Assembly (NCBI GenBank): GCA_009760855.2
Contig: WPIO01000022.1
Span: forward strand, 1,514,501 to 1,578,500
Reading direction: 5' to 3'
DNA length: 64,000 nt
DNA from: Cristatella mucedo
Taxonomy: Eukaryota > Bryozoa > Phylactolaemata > Cristatellidae
Below are positions 10,579-20,279 of this stretch, one piece after another. Positions within the stretch are counted from its first letter, which is position 1. Every line of letters begins with the position of its first letter. The position numbers and the translations under genes are program-made. The notes beneath the pieces were generated by a model. That model saw nothing but the letters and a program-made list of their open reading frames with translations. It was not told the origin of the DNA and did no database searches.

Positions 10579-11510
10579 CTTTGTAGGTCTACATGCCTCT
10601 GCAATAAGAAGCTTGCTGGTGATGCAAAATCTGGGTGTCATGTTCCAAAGTGACCTTTGATTAGGCGACCACACCAGCTCCACGGTCAAAGTCTGCCTAC
10701 TTTCAGATTCACAACATCGCTAAAATTCAGGCTTGCTTCAACAGGGATACCGTATACAAATTTGTCCATGCATTTGTGACATCCCATCTCGACTTCGGCA
10801 ACTCACTGTTCGCTGGTCTGCCGGCCTGTGCAATCAGCGGCTTACAGCTATTGCAAAACTCTGAAGCTAGGCTTGTCTATCGCGAGCCTCGCAAGTGCCA
10901 CACCACACCACTTCTTGCCACATAAAGGGTTCCCATTCAAGCAGCGTATCGACTTCAAGGTTCTGTCACTCATTTTTAGGTACTTTCATTCTCTGGCTGC
11001 AGCCTATCCATCAGAACTACTCCCCCACCAAGTTTCACTCCCTGATGTCACGACATCCCTGGACTTGACGGCATTTCAAAAGAAGCTAAAACGCACTCGT
11101 TTATCACAGCAGTGATGGATCCTTGTGATTTGCCCTTTGTTTGCTTGTGCCTATTGACACTTTGCATGCTGCTACCTTACCATATTTGCATGTTGACACT
11201 GTGCATGTCACCTCTAACTATATCATGCTTAAATATAAAATTAAATAATTCAAGTGATTGGCGTCCTAAGAGAACTCAAATCTCTTTTCAGGCGCTTCAC
11301 ATATGCCAAAGGGCTCAAACCCACGACTTAGGCCAGACCTTGGTCAGGGCGAACACCTTAATCGCTGGGCCAAACCAGAACGGCTTGTTGACACTGTGCG
11401 TGCTACCACTAACCGCCGGATCATGCTTTTGTTCCAGCATATGTAAAGTTCATAGAACGAGATGAAGTTCTCTGAAGATGCTATACAAATGTATTATTAT
11501 TATAAATTGC
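10579..11510 (+). mobile_element. LINE-A copy, 3' part, interrupted by a SINE-A
   Basis: This is a decayed C-terminal reverse-transcriptase flank. It carries remnants of the family hallmark (vtSrLDfcNSLlaGlPaCAI, LLQNSAARLV and WLPVKQRIDFKVLSLTFRS, recognisable in several frames), then the 3' UTR and the terminal hairpin and ATT tail at about 11455-11503. Stops and frameshifts make it non-coding. A minus-strand SINE-A (11255-11390) interrupts the 3' UTR. Confidence 0.75.
11255..11390 (-). repeat. SINE-A copy nested in LINE-A
   Basis: Inverted tail (gagaactcaaatctcttttc), inverted B box (gggctcaaacccacga) and A-box region (gcgattaaggtgttc when read on the minus strand). LINE-A 3'-UTR sequence (gttgacactgtgcatg and similar) resumes on both sides, so the SINE inserted after the LINE. 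Confidence 0.7.
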
Positions 11511-11552
11511 ATGTCATTGTAACTGATGAACGCGTATATAGCCCACTCCAGA

Positions 11553-11813
11553 CTGATGCCACGACATCAACTGATTTAACAACATTAAAAAGAAGCTAAA
11601 AACCCACTTGTCCCCCACAGCATTTGCTGGGTCCCATTCATTCCACACAGCATTTGAGAATCGTACTTTTCGTGCCAACGCTTACTGTTGGTGTCCGTGC
11701 TATCACTAACCATATCGACGTGCTTCCCTTACAGCACATCTAAAGTGCCCAGACATATTTAGCTCTCTGAGGGTGCTATACAAAGTTATTATTATTACTA
11801 TTATCAAGTTGTT
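11553..11813 (+). mobile_element. LINE-A 3' end fragment
   Basis: This starts in the end of the coding region (acaacattaaaaagaagcta, the LTTFKKKLK motif). It runs through the 3' UTR to the terminal motif (agctctctgagggtgctata) and an ATT tail at 11789-11812. Confidence 0.7.
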
Positions 11814-12075
11814 GCTGGCATTTTCTATAGCCCACTCATAGCCTAAGTAACTTGAGGTGCCAAGACAGCCAAACGACTTCATCTCAAGCAAGAAAGAGAA
11901 AGTGAGTTTTGCTGAGACAGGAAGACAATCAAGGAAGTAAGTAGCAAGTAGGTGTAGCAGCACAGGATGGGTAGAGAAGATGTGCTTGAGTCGTCAGCAG
12001 GAGTAAAGATACCTCTGCAAAAGTGGAAGTGAGTCATAGTCTAGGACTAGCAGAGCAAAAGCTTTTCACCTACAG
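11800..12075 (-). mobile_element. LINE-B fragment
   Basis: Minus-strand match to the 3' part of the LINE-B copy at 56550-57460: inverted tatagcccactcatagccta, aagagaaagtgagttttgc and the actccacttttgc region. It is decayed and about 275 bp long. Confidence 0.6.
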
Positions 12076-12544
12076 CCGTTACGTGGAAATAATTGAGCAG
12101 CTAATCTACAGTCCTGAGAGTCCTCTGGCGTGAGGAGGCTAAAAAAGTGTGCAGCAATCCAGCTACGGACATTGCCGGTCCTAGTCAAAACCATTTCCCC
12201 TATCCAGTTAATCGAATTGAATCCGCCAAAGTTCCTTTAGCAAAGGAGACGAACGACTACATTTCTGGGATGAAGAAACCAATTAATCGCTCTCGAGGTT
12301 TAATGGCTTTTTCGGGTACTTCTGCCGGCGCAAAGTTACAGTAACCCAGTCTTGACGAGGGAACTTGTAAGATCTTTAACCATGCGCTGCCTGCCTAATC
12401 TCTCATGCGCGTCCAGCGACTATCTGTCGTCTCTGTCCACAGTGCAGGTTTTCTTGATCGACATTCATATTTCTCGGAGAGTCTCAAGACTCATTTATAC
12501 CGTAAACTCGAAATTTAAGAGTGCTCTCAACGTTTCAGCTCAGA

Positions 12545-12600
12545 ATGATACAGTCCGTCCCGAATGATACAGTACAGTCCCGAATGATACAGTCCGTCGG
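12545..12600. repeat. Short tandem repeat (gaatgatacagtccgtcc)n
   Basis: Three imperfect copies of an approximately 18-20 bp unit containing gaatgatacagt. Confidence 0.8.
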
Positions 12601-12872
12601 GCGAGGCTGCGCTCTCAAAGGACACTGAAGAAGTCGGTGACGAAGGCAAACGACCAAGTAGTGGATGCTATTTCGAAGAACTCACTTGCAAGCACAGAGA
12701 ATGCAAAACCGTCACTCGAGGACTCAAATGGGCCACTCAAATGGAAGGGCGACAGGTACTTAACTCTCGCGAACGCGTCAGAAGACACCACTAGCGTGCG
12801 CGCAGAGACTGAAGTACGCTGCGTGCTGCCCGGGAGCACGCACGCACGCCGGAGACCAGCCCAATAACATAC

Positions 12873-13029
12873 CTAGAATTAATATGGAATCGCTCGGATT
12901 GATTTGCTTCTTTAGTATTTCTCGCAGCTTCGAATAACGGCAAAACCAGTCGTAACTTTCTTCTTCTCCGTATCTTTCGTCCCAGTAATCGCGATCACGG
13001 TAGGCCAAGTTGTCAACGGGCAGCGCCAT
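12873..13029 (-). CDS. EEF1AKMT4: EEF1AKMT4-like lysine methyltransferase, exon 1 (start)
   Basis: The exon encodes 52 residues plus one base. It starts at an ATG (13027-13029) with MALPVDNLAYRDRDYWDERY, the N-terminal signature shared by EEF1AKMT4 and METTL13 (Y-W-D-x-RY). It continues EESYDWFCRYSKLREILKK and ends in SDSILIL just before the SAM-binding glycines, at donor cta|g then gtatgt. The start is chosen because the motif begins directly after it and the upstream sequence looks like a promoter. The frame joins exon 2 cleanly to form LGCGNS. No signal peptide is present, which fits a cytosolic enzyme. Confidence 0.9.
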
Positions 13030-13059
13030 TGCTGCTCTCCATTTCCGCCTCCGCTAGCA

Positions 13060-13140
13060 GTGTCCCTCGTGACTGGTAAAAAACACGTGGGGCGTGGCCA
13101 GACACGGTTGCCCAACGCCCTTGCTGTCGGACCAATGAGA
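13060..13140 (-). promoter_or_regulatory. Candidate proximal promoter of EEF1AKMT4-like gene
   Basis: Within about 110 bp upstream of the start codon lie an E-box CACGTG (13084-13089), an adjoining KLF/SP-like ggggcgtggcc (13089-13099) and a CCAAT motif (13132-13136). There is no clear TATA box. The assignment rests on motif clustering and position only. Confidence 0.4.
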
Positions 13141-13145
13141 CCGTT

Positions 13146-13381
13146 CCCCCACCCCTCAGACAACCAAGGAAACCAGAGGCCAACTCTTTGGGCTGGAGCT
13201 AGTTGTCTCTTGATATCTATACACTTGGTCGGCTCTCAAAAAAGCAGCCGACAGCTGGGGCCACTGGTTCGAGCAGTCGGCTGCTTTTTTGAGAGCCGAC
13301 CAAGTGTATAGATATCAAGAGACAACTAGCTCCAGTCCAAAGAGTTGGCCTCTGGTTTCCTTGGTTGTCTGGGGGTGGGGG
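13146..13381. repeat. Near-perfect 107-bp inverted repeat (foldback)
   Basis: The left arm (13146-13252) and right arm (13276-13381) are reverse complements with about two differences (one substitution near 13188 and a one-base indel near the outer end). They are separated by a 23-base loop. It is positioned immediately upstream of the promoter motifs of the methyltransferase gene. It could be a foldback/MITE element or a recent inverted duplication; no target-site duplication is evident. Confidence 0.92.
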
Positions 13382-13982
13382 ATGATTCCCTCTAGCCATC
13401 AGCTGCCAATGGTGGCTGCAATCTTTCACCACCAGGTGCCTATATTTACTTTATCTCCAAGTTTTCTATCTCATTTTGATTCTGTCTTCTAGAAGTCGCC
13501 CTTTACTTAAACAAGGCCTTTTCAAAATTCATTTCGATAACCCGAATGACTATCCTACGTGCAAAATTTTCCTCTTTGGCTGATTCACTTGTCTGATTTC
13601 TAATGTTCCTAGGCCAACTAACAGGACTGATCACACTATCTGTCGGATATTATCCCTTGATTATACATTGTAAACTGCTACTATAACTAATTTATGCACG
13701 CCTGATCCCCTCAATCCCTCTGCCGTGTGTATCCCCTGAGACATCAAAATATGGTTTGTGAATCGCGAGACAATGAGAACCTTAATACTTAAGTTTTGCA
13801 TAGAAATTTCTTATTTTCGTATTTCGTATTTCGTAGCTATTTCGTAGCCTATTCTTCTCCATCTTTCATCTGCTCTACCCCAATATGTGGAACGCTTGCA
13901 GCTGTTCTGGAAGATATCGCTCCACTCACCGAGCGCAGTGTACGCACTCGCCAAAAAAGTCTCTGACTTACAACAGATAATA
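13382..13982. other. Unassigned DNA
   Basis: A/T-rich sequence with no recognised gene or repeat. A short direct repetition of atttcgta occurs near 13810-13850. Confidence 0.4.
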
Positions 13983-14632
13983 ATAAGAATAATGTGAATA
14001 ATGATTCTTTATTTAGTACCTTAAGAGAGCTAAATCTCCATATAGACGCTTTACAAATTGCTGCAATAGAATCAATATGCAAGGTTTAATGAAAAGCACG
14101 GTATCAAATTTAGACAGGCATGCAAAAGCGAATAATTTTTCTGGTTAGGGAATGATAATTAAGCAAGCAAAAAGACACGTCGGACTACCGAGTAGCAAGA
14201 CTTTGGTTAGTAATTTGCATGCACTGAATTACGCACGTCAAACCACGCAAAAAACACTGAGGCAATATGAAAGCTGAGATGAACAGATGAGTCTTTAGCT
14301 GGGTTTAAGTCATACAAGGTCATTACCGCATGTAGCGACCGATGCAAGTTTCAGACTTTCGCTGCATAAGAACTGAAGACCCGATCGCCAAAAAAAAGCC
14401 ACGGTGAGAGAGAGCATAAAGGAGGATCAATAAGGCTGGATAAGTCAAGGCCAGTGCGAGAGAAACAAACGATCTATAAGCCAGATGAAGGATCTTGAAA
14501 TCGATTCCGCACTTGGAAGTGAGCGCGTAAAGCTTTGACAGAAGCAATGCGATGTGAGAGCTAAGCATTGAGGCAGACCAGATGATCAGCAAAAACTGTA
14601 CGAGCTGCAGAAGGTTAAGGGCGCTGGCCGGG
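13983..14632 (-). mobile_element. Diverged LINE fragment (LINE-A-like)
   Basis: An ATT-type tail begins at about 13983 on the minus strand, next to the inverted terminal hairpin (accttaagagagctaaatct). Farther in, a minus-strand frame reads CGIDFKILHLAYRSF, the counterpart of the LINE-A R-IDFK-L-L-F-RS motif. The copy is more diverged than its neighbour and may be a separate subfamily. Confidence 0.6.
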
Positions 14633-14640
14633 AGTGCTTA

Positions 14641-15450
14641 TGATAATAATAATAATAATAATGCACTTGATAAAGTGCCCTCAGAGAACTCAATCTCTTT
14701 CTAGGCGCTTTATATTTGTTTCAAACGGTAACGAGATTAAATGGTGAGTAATATCAAGCTTGATAAACAACGTACATAACATGGTTAGGGGTGACATGCA
14801 CAGGGTCAGCATGCAAGTGTGGTTAGTGGCAGCATTGGCAGTGTCAGCACGCATAAGCACGTGAAGGACGAATCGCAGGGACCCACTAAATGCTGTCCTA
14901 TATAAGTGTTTTTAACTTCTTTTTAAATGTAGTCAAGTCAGGGGATGTTCTGACGCAGATCGGGAGGGAGTTCCAGGCTTTGGGAGCATACGAACTGAAT
15001 GCACGGTCTCCAAAGGATTTAAGGTTTATACGAGGTATTTTTAGACTGATGGATTCCGAAAAGCGGGTGGTACGATGCTTGGCCTGGTAGGGGTGGGGGT
15101 AGATCTGAGAGATAGGCTGGAGCCAAAGAATGAAGTGACCTAAAAGTGAGCGACAAAATTTGAAGTCGATGCGTTGCTTGACTGGTAGCCAGTTCAGGTC
15201 GGCGAGAAGTGGTGAGATGTGGCAACTGCGACGCTCACGACAGACAAGCCTAGCTGCAGAGTTTTGCAACAGCTGTAAGTGCCTGATTGCACATGCCGGT
15301 CGGCCAGCGAGCAGTGAGTTGCAGAAGTCAAGACGGGATGTCACAAATGCATGGACCAACTTAGACGTGGTATCCTTATCTAAACAAGCCCGAATTCTAG
15401 CAATTTTATGTATCCGAAAGTGATTAATGCTGAATGAAAGGAATTGCAAA
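14641..15450 (-). mobile_element. LINE-A copy, 3' 0.8 kb
   Basis: The best-preserved LINE-A C-terminus in the window. The minus strand encodes KIARIRACLDKDTTSKLVHA, FVTSRLDFCNSLLAGRPACA, LLQNSAARLVCRE, LADLNWLPVKQRIDF and a final FKKKLKTL. It is followed by the 3' UTR, terminal hairpin and ATT tail at 14641-14662. One frameshift lies near 15160-15230. 5'-truncated, so not autonomous. Confidence 0.85.
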
Positions 15451-15984
15451 TGTTAAACTGGTTAAGAACACAAAGCTCAAAGTGGAAAAAGCCTCTAAAA
15501 ATCAGGACTGACTGCCCATTGACAGGCATATGAGGATTACTGTAGATCTTACTAATCTATCGCAACTAAAGCAAAGTCTAGATTTTTCCAAAAACACAGT
15601 GTAGCCACAGATGCATGATACACTAGAGGTAACGTTGACCATCAAACATCTTTGTAATCGTACCAAAGTCAGTGTAGTACCTTGCGACTCGATCGCTTTC
15701 TAACTTCTTTTTTTCAGCAAGATTGACGAAATAAGCGATCCAATTCGCAAGATGACATCCTTCCGGGAGGCTTCATCCGCCGTTTCTTGCTATTCCTTTG
15801 CTCCCACCTTCTACCTTCAACCTTCGTGCCCTCAAACTGCCTTCATTTGGAAGTTAGTATCCCAGTCTAACGACACTACTTGCCTTATAGACTTCATACC
15901 AACAACTCTCCTTCATTATTGATGAGATTTCCCCACGATGCCCTGAATACCTACAATAGTAGATCTGACTTAAGCCTCAGTTCG
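15451..15984. other. Unassigned DNA
   Basis: No gene or repeat family recognised. Confidence 0.4.
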
Positions 15985-16148
15985 AGTTGGTTTGGTGCAG
16001 TGGTTAATGTGCTCGCCCTGATCAAGGTCTGGCTGAGGTCGCGGGCTCGAGCCGAGAGGCATATGTGAAGCGCCTGAATAGAGATTTAGTTCTCTTGGGG
16101 CGCTATACAAATGAACTCTCTCTCTCTCTCTATATATATATATATGTA
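15985..16148 (+). repeat. SINE-A reference copy with CT/TA tail
   Basis: The clearest SINE-A. The A-box-like tggtgcagtggttaa is at 15994-16008 and the B-box-like gcgggctcgagcc at 16041-16053. A link (catatgtgaag) follows, then a hairpin at 16070-16103 with gcgcc/ggcgc outer and agaga/tctct inner pairs, then ctatacaaatgaa. CT and TA microsatellites follow directly (16118-16145). The hairpin is shared with LINE-A. Confidence 0.75.
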
Positions 16149-16264
16149 TAGTTCTTTATCTTACAATCTTTGAAAAAGGCCATTATTAGGTCAGCTATTA
16201 AGAAGACGACGCTAGATCAGGTAAACATCAGCTCGCTCTTTCTCACTTTTGCTGTCCCTACTAA

Positions 16265-16455
16265 AGACACTGGAAATAGCATGCAAGTATGGTAGGTGGC
16301 AGTAGGGACAGTGTTAGCACGCATAACCACATCGACGATTCACTGCGAGCCACTAAATGCTGTGATAATAGATGTGTTATTAGTTTCTTTTTAAATGTGG
16401 AACAGTCAGGAAATGTCGCTATGTAAGTCGAGAGTGAGTTCCGGGCAGACTAGCT
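16265..16455 (-). mobile_element. LINE-A 3' UTR and C-terminal remnant
   Basis: The plus strand shows the inverted LINE-A 3' UTR (gcatgcaagtatggtaggtg, then ccactaaatgctgt) and the inverted end of the ORF (tttctttttaaatgtgg). Both match the copies at 14641 and 37821. The terminal hairpin is missing. Confidence 0.65.
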
Positions 16456-16859
16456 GAACTTAAAAACTTCAAGCCGAGCTTCACAAGTTCGAGTCGGTGT
16501 GTAGAGCTAACCAATCTACCGAGTCAGAAATATTGCGAGTATACATCGACCTGCTCAGGAGTATCGAAGTAGGTGTAGTCTCTCTACTAGTCTTGTGGGA
16601 TCTCCCAGCTGCGGCTGATATCATCGAGCATCCAGTCCTTCCTGAGTGGCTGTAGTCTCGCCTAGGCGTCACAGGTGTGACTGAGAGGCGTGAGAAAGAA
16701 ATCTAAAGAGAACTTCCTCACACTCTTCGCTCTGTCCGACGGAATCTCCCCAGTGTAGTTGGGTGTTACTTAAGTGCGCACGTCGTGACTAAGAACAAGA
16801 ACGAAGTGCTTTTCTCTTAGGGCGTGAATACAAATGTTTTGTACTCTTCTCGATTGCCT

Positions 16860-17230
16860 TCGTGACTCGGCTATGCTATGCTGCTCTCTCTCTCTCTCTC
16901 TCTCTCTCTTTGCTGCGTGAGATGGGAGTCTTTCGGCTACTGCATGAGCACTGAATGCTACTTAAGCTTTGAGTGCGCTATATAAAATAAATTTATAAAT
17001 AAAAACATAATTCATCGGTATAGCACCCTAAGAGAACTTAATCTCTATCCAGCGCTTTGTATATGCCGTAGGAGTCGAGCCAACGACCAAGGTCATAAAC
17101 TGTATTCACCTTAACTCAGTCATCAAATGCGACCACCTTAACCTCTGGGTCAAACCAGAATGATTCTCCCTCGTAACACTCACTTAGTCTTTTTGGCTTT
17201 GTGGCATTACAGAAGGAGTTACGGGCATAC
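16860..17230 (+). mobile_element. LINE-B 3' fragment split by a SINE-A
   Basis: LINE-B 3' UTR sequence (ggctatgctatgctgctctc, then ttgctgcgtgagatgggagt and gagtgcgctatataaaat) carries a CT expansion at 16884-16908. It is interrupted at about 17000-17170 by a minus-strand SINE-A. It resumes with cttagtctttttggctttgt and ggcattacag. Confidence 0.6.
17010..17165 (-). repeat. SINE-A copy nested in LINE-B
   Basis: Inverted tail (gagaacttaatctctatcca), inverted B-box region (aggagtcgagccaacgacca) and inverted A-box region (accaccttaacctctgggtc). LINE-B sequence lies on both sides. Confidence 0.65.
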
Positions 17231-17893
17231 GCGTTATGACTAAGGACAATAGCGATATGATCTTGCATAAGCCCCACCAGCGAAACAGACTCCCTTCCTA
17301 TTTGCTTTAAGTGATTGCCTGCACATGATTTGGTTGAAGTTGCTGGCCAGGGGTCCTGCAGGCCAGCAATCCTCTACCAAATGCTTGCCCCACCCCACGC
17401 AGCCTTGCCTCCGTCCGAAGCTCCTCAGTCAGCAGCCGGGCGCATTGATCGACGCCCTCCCTACGACTGGAAATGTTTTTACACGGCGGCTTTCGTGCGC
17501 CGCATTTACGCCGGCTGCCAGACGGCAGCCAATGTTCGGATTCGCTATTCGGCGTGCGGCGTGCGTTGGGCCGGCTGAAGGGCTTGTAGCGTACCCATCC
17601 ACACCTGCTGCGTTCAGCGTCTCGAGAGCCGTAAAAGCCCCGCTCAGGCAGTAAGCTATGCGCGCCGCGCACGCACTCCAGACCGCGCAAATGAAACCCT
17701 ATCTACCTGGGAGTAAAGTTCAAATGCCGCTAATTAGCTCTAGGCGCTCCCGGAGTCGGCCGCCGCCGCTGCAAACGTTTCGCACAGACGACCGCGAGCC
17801 AGGCCGCCTCCACCGCCTCCGCCGCCGAAGCAGCAGCAGCAGGCGCCGTCGCTCTCGACGTGAAGCACAGGGAAGCCGCGCGCGCTCGCTGAA

Positions 17894-18341
17894 ATGCTGG
17901 GCTTTCTTGCGCTCGTCGCGCTCGCGCTCGTCTCCTCGCCGCCGGCGGCGGCGGCGGCGGCGGCGAGGGCGTCTGCTCTCGACGAGGCCGGAGGCGCGTG
18001 CGAACCGTGCGACCGGAGCAAGTGTCCGGCCTACAATCCCGACGACTGCCTCGTGGGCGTCTCGCTGGATGCCTGCGGCTGTTGCTACGTGTGCGCCCTA
18101 AATGAGGGCGACGCGTGTCACCAGGCCGACGGACCGAAATGCGGAGACAATCTCGAGTGCCGCGAGCGCACGGACGTCGGCTCGGCCAAGGAGTCGGTGT
18201 GCGCCTGCAAGAGCCAGCAGGAAGTGTGCGGCAGCGACGGCGTCACGTACGCCACCATGTGTCAGCTCTGGGCTGCCAACGCCAGGGCTGGATCGAAGGA
18301 GAATAAGGTCATGCTTCAGAGGCAAGGCCGCTGTCCCGAGA
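17894..18341 (+). CDS. IGFBP7: IGFBP7-like secreted protein, exon 1 (signal peptide, IGFBP and Kazal domains)
   Basis: The exon encodes 149 residues plus one base. A signal peptide (MLGFLALVALALVSSPP then an alanine run, residues 1-25) is encoded partly by a GGC repeat. Next is an IGFBP N-terminal domain (residues 36-89) with the cysteine pattern C-x2-C-x4-C and the family hallmark DACGCCYVCA. A Kazal-type domain (about 103-147) follows, with VCGSDGVTYATMCQLWAAN. The order IGFBP, Kazal, then Ig in the following exons is that of IGFBP7 (IGFBP-rP1, angiomodulin) and its relatives such as KAZALD1. By family these are secreted, bind insulin-like or activin-like factors weakly and act outside the cell. 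The exon ends at donor gaga|gtaagt, phase 1. The start is the first ATG before the hydrophobic stretch; upstream sequence is CpG-rich and promoter-like. Confidence 0.92.
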
Positions 18342-19085
18342 GTAAGTACGACGACTGCTGTCGCCTCCGTCCCGCGCGCCGGCGCACCCGGCCAGGCGCC
18401 GCCGCCTCAGCGCGCGGGCGCCGGCTCCCGGCGGGGTAGCCGTGCGCTCGCTAGACGAGAGGCGCCCTAGCTCGCGGGCAGAGCTGTCGTCGGAGGCGGC
18501 GGTGCGTGCTCGCGGCGGTGCTACGTCGGCATAGTTACCGATGGGATTTCTGACGTCGCCCGATCGAAGGAGACTGTTTTGAGCATCAGCATTTAGCGGA
18601 ACTAGGGCGAAAACTCGTCGCTAACGCGAGCGACAGCGAGTCGGTGCGAGTGAGGTCGCCCAGAGTGGCCGTTTGGATGGGACTTTGCCAGGAGTCGTCA
18701 CTAGTCCGAACCCCGAGAGTAATCCGGACGACGAGGGCGACGCAGACAGTCTAGCGCCGCGCTTAGATACTTACTTGGCGCAAGCAGCTTGGACGAGCGC
18801 TCCAGAGGGTTATGTGCCGCGAGTATCATCGGCGCTCCAGCAGGTGCCCCCCCCCCCCCCGCGGAGTGGCCGTACTCGGCGATGACAGTCTCGCTCCCAT
18901 CCGCTCGCCTGCCGAGGCAACGCTCTTTGGCGCGAGTTAAAACGGTTATCTCGGTAGATGGCGACGCTCGCATAGTGGTGTATACGGTCGGTACGCATTG
19001 TACTCTCAGCAGCGAAGCCTACCCGTATCGAGACACAAGGTTCATTTTAACTCGGGCCTTGAGTCGCCTGCACTGCACTGAGGTG

Positions 19086-19215
19086 GCTCAGTCATTTCAG
19101 CTGCTGCAGCACGACTACGACAATAATTTAACGCCATCAAATCACAGGCGCAGCAAAGAGTACGCATTTCCAGAGCTTCGCACCTGATCGTCAGTGATGA
19201 AAGGCTAGAGTCGTC
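19086..19215 (+). repeat. Direct repeat, copy 1 (about 130 bp)
   Basis: Shares gtcatttcagctgctg, gactacgacaataat, ccatcaaatc and cgcatttccag in the same order with 19634-19765. About four-fifths of positions match by eye. Confidence 0.75.
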
Positions 19216-19218
19216 TAG

Positions 19219-19545
19219 ATAATAATAATAAAAATAATGCATTTGATGTAGCGCCCTCAGAGAACTCGATCTCTTTCAAGGCACTTTACATTTGCTGCGA
19301 AGGAAGCACGATCGAATAGCTTGCGGCACCATGCTCAATAAGCAACGCGAATAACATGATTAGGCGTAACGTGCCTAGGGTAAGCTGCAAGTTTGGTTAG
19401 TGGCAGCATGCACAGTGTCAGAACGCATAAGCATGTAAAGGACGAATTACAAGGACCCACTAGATCCTGTGATAAATAGACACGTTTTTAGTTTCTTTTT
19501 AACTGGGGACAAGGCAGGAGATGTCGTGACGCAAGTTGGATAAGT
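19219..19545 (-). mobile_element. LINE-A 3' fragment
   Basis: An inverted ATT-type tail at 19219-19236 is followed by the inverted terminal hairpin (cagagaactcgatctctttc), the 3' UTR (tttggttagtggcagcatgc) and the end of the ORF. It lies between the two copies of a 130-bp direct repeat. Confidence 0.75.
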
Positions 19546-19557
19546 TTCTAAGACACA

Positions 19558-19635
19558 GTGCTCCTGCTCCTGCCCCCTTGCCTCTGCTCCTGCCTCTGCT
19601 CCTGCCCCTGCCCCTGCCTTTGCCCCTGACCCTGC
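19558..19635. repeat. (CTCCTGCCC)n minisatellite
   Basis: Imperfect six-base units of the type ctcctg/cccctg. A related block follows the second direct repeat at 19780-19945. Confidence 0.8.
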
Positions 19636-19765
19636 TATGTCATTTCAGCTGCTGCTGCACAACTACGACAATAATGAAACACCATCAAATCGCAGGCGAC
19701 AGATCTTATGCATTTCCAGCGCTTCGCGCCCGTCGGTGATGACAGGCGCGAACCTTTTAGATAAG
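19634..19765 (+). repeat. Direct repeat, copy 2 (about 130 bp)
   Basis: Second copy of the block at 19086-19215, here followed by another pyrimidine-rich six-base minisatellite. Confidence 0.75.
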
Positions 19766-19779
19766 CTTCCAAGCCATTG

Positions 19780-19945
19780 TGCCCCTGCCCCTTGTCTCGA
19801 CCCTACCCCTGCCATTGCCCCTGCCCCTGACCCCGGCATTTTACCCAGCCAGCCCCTGCCCCTGATCCTGTCCCATGCCCTTGCTCCCGGCCCTTGCTTC
19901 TTCCCCAGCCCCGGCCCCGGTCCTCTGCCTTTGCCGCTGCACTGG
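19780..19945. repeat. (CCCCTG)n-like minisatellite
   Basis: Degenerate cccctg/ccctgcc units. Frames across it give proline/leucine runs only. Confidence 0.75.
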
Positions 19946-20194
19946 CCCCTCTTTTACTGTATAATAAGCTCCACCACACAACCCGGCATCCCCAACACCA
20001 CCAGAGGCTGCTCGAACAATCGTCAAAAATCTTTAGAGTAATCGTACAGCTTGAGCGCACCCTTACAAAAATGCTGTTCTGTTTGCATTCATAGCTTAAC
20101 ATGGCACTTATTAACTCTTTGAATATTTTCGAACAATGAGAAGTTTCCCTGACTGTGGCTCTGATATTGCTTGATAAGGCAAAGAGTCGGCAGA

Positions 20195-20275
20195 TCAATT
20201 GTAGTAATAGTAACATGTTTGTATAGCGCCCACACAGAACTAAATCTTTTTCTAGGCACTTTATGTATGTTGGCA
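20195..20275 (-). mobile_element. LINE-A terminal fragment
   Basis: Inverted tail with tatagcgcccacacagaact and ctttttctaggcactttat. About 80 bp. Confidence 0.55.
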
Positions 20276-20279
20276 TGTC

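Larger units (their letters stand above)
6648..12872 (-). other. Intron 1 of the EEF1AKMT4-like gene, hosting another gene
   Basis: GT-AG intron of 6.2 kb, phase 1. It contains a CA microsatellite, a SINE-B copy, the complete intronless NUBPL-like gene on the same strand, two LINE-A copies with a SINE-A inserted, and a LINE-B fragment. Confidence 0.8.
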
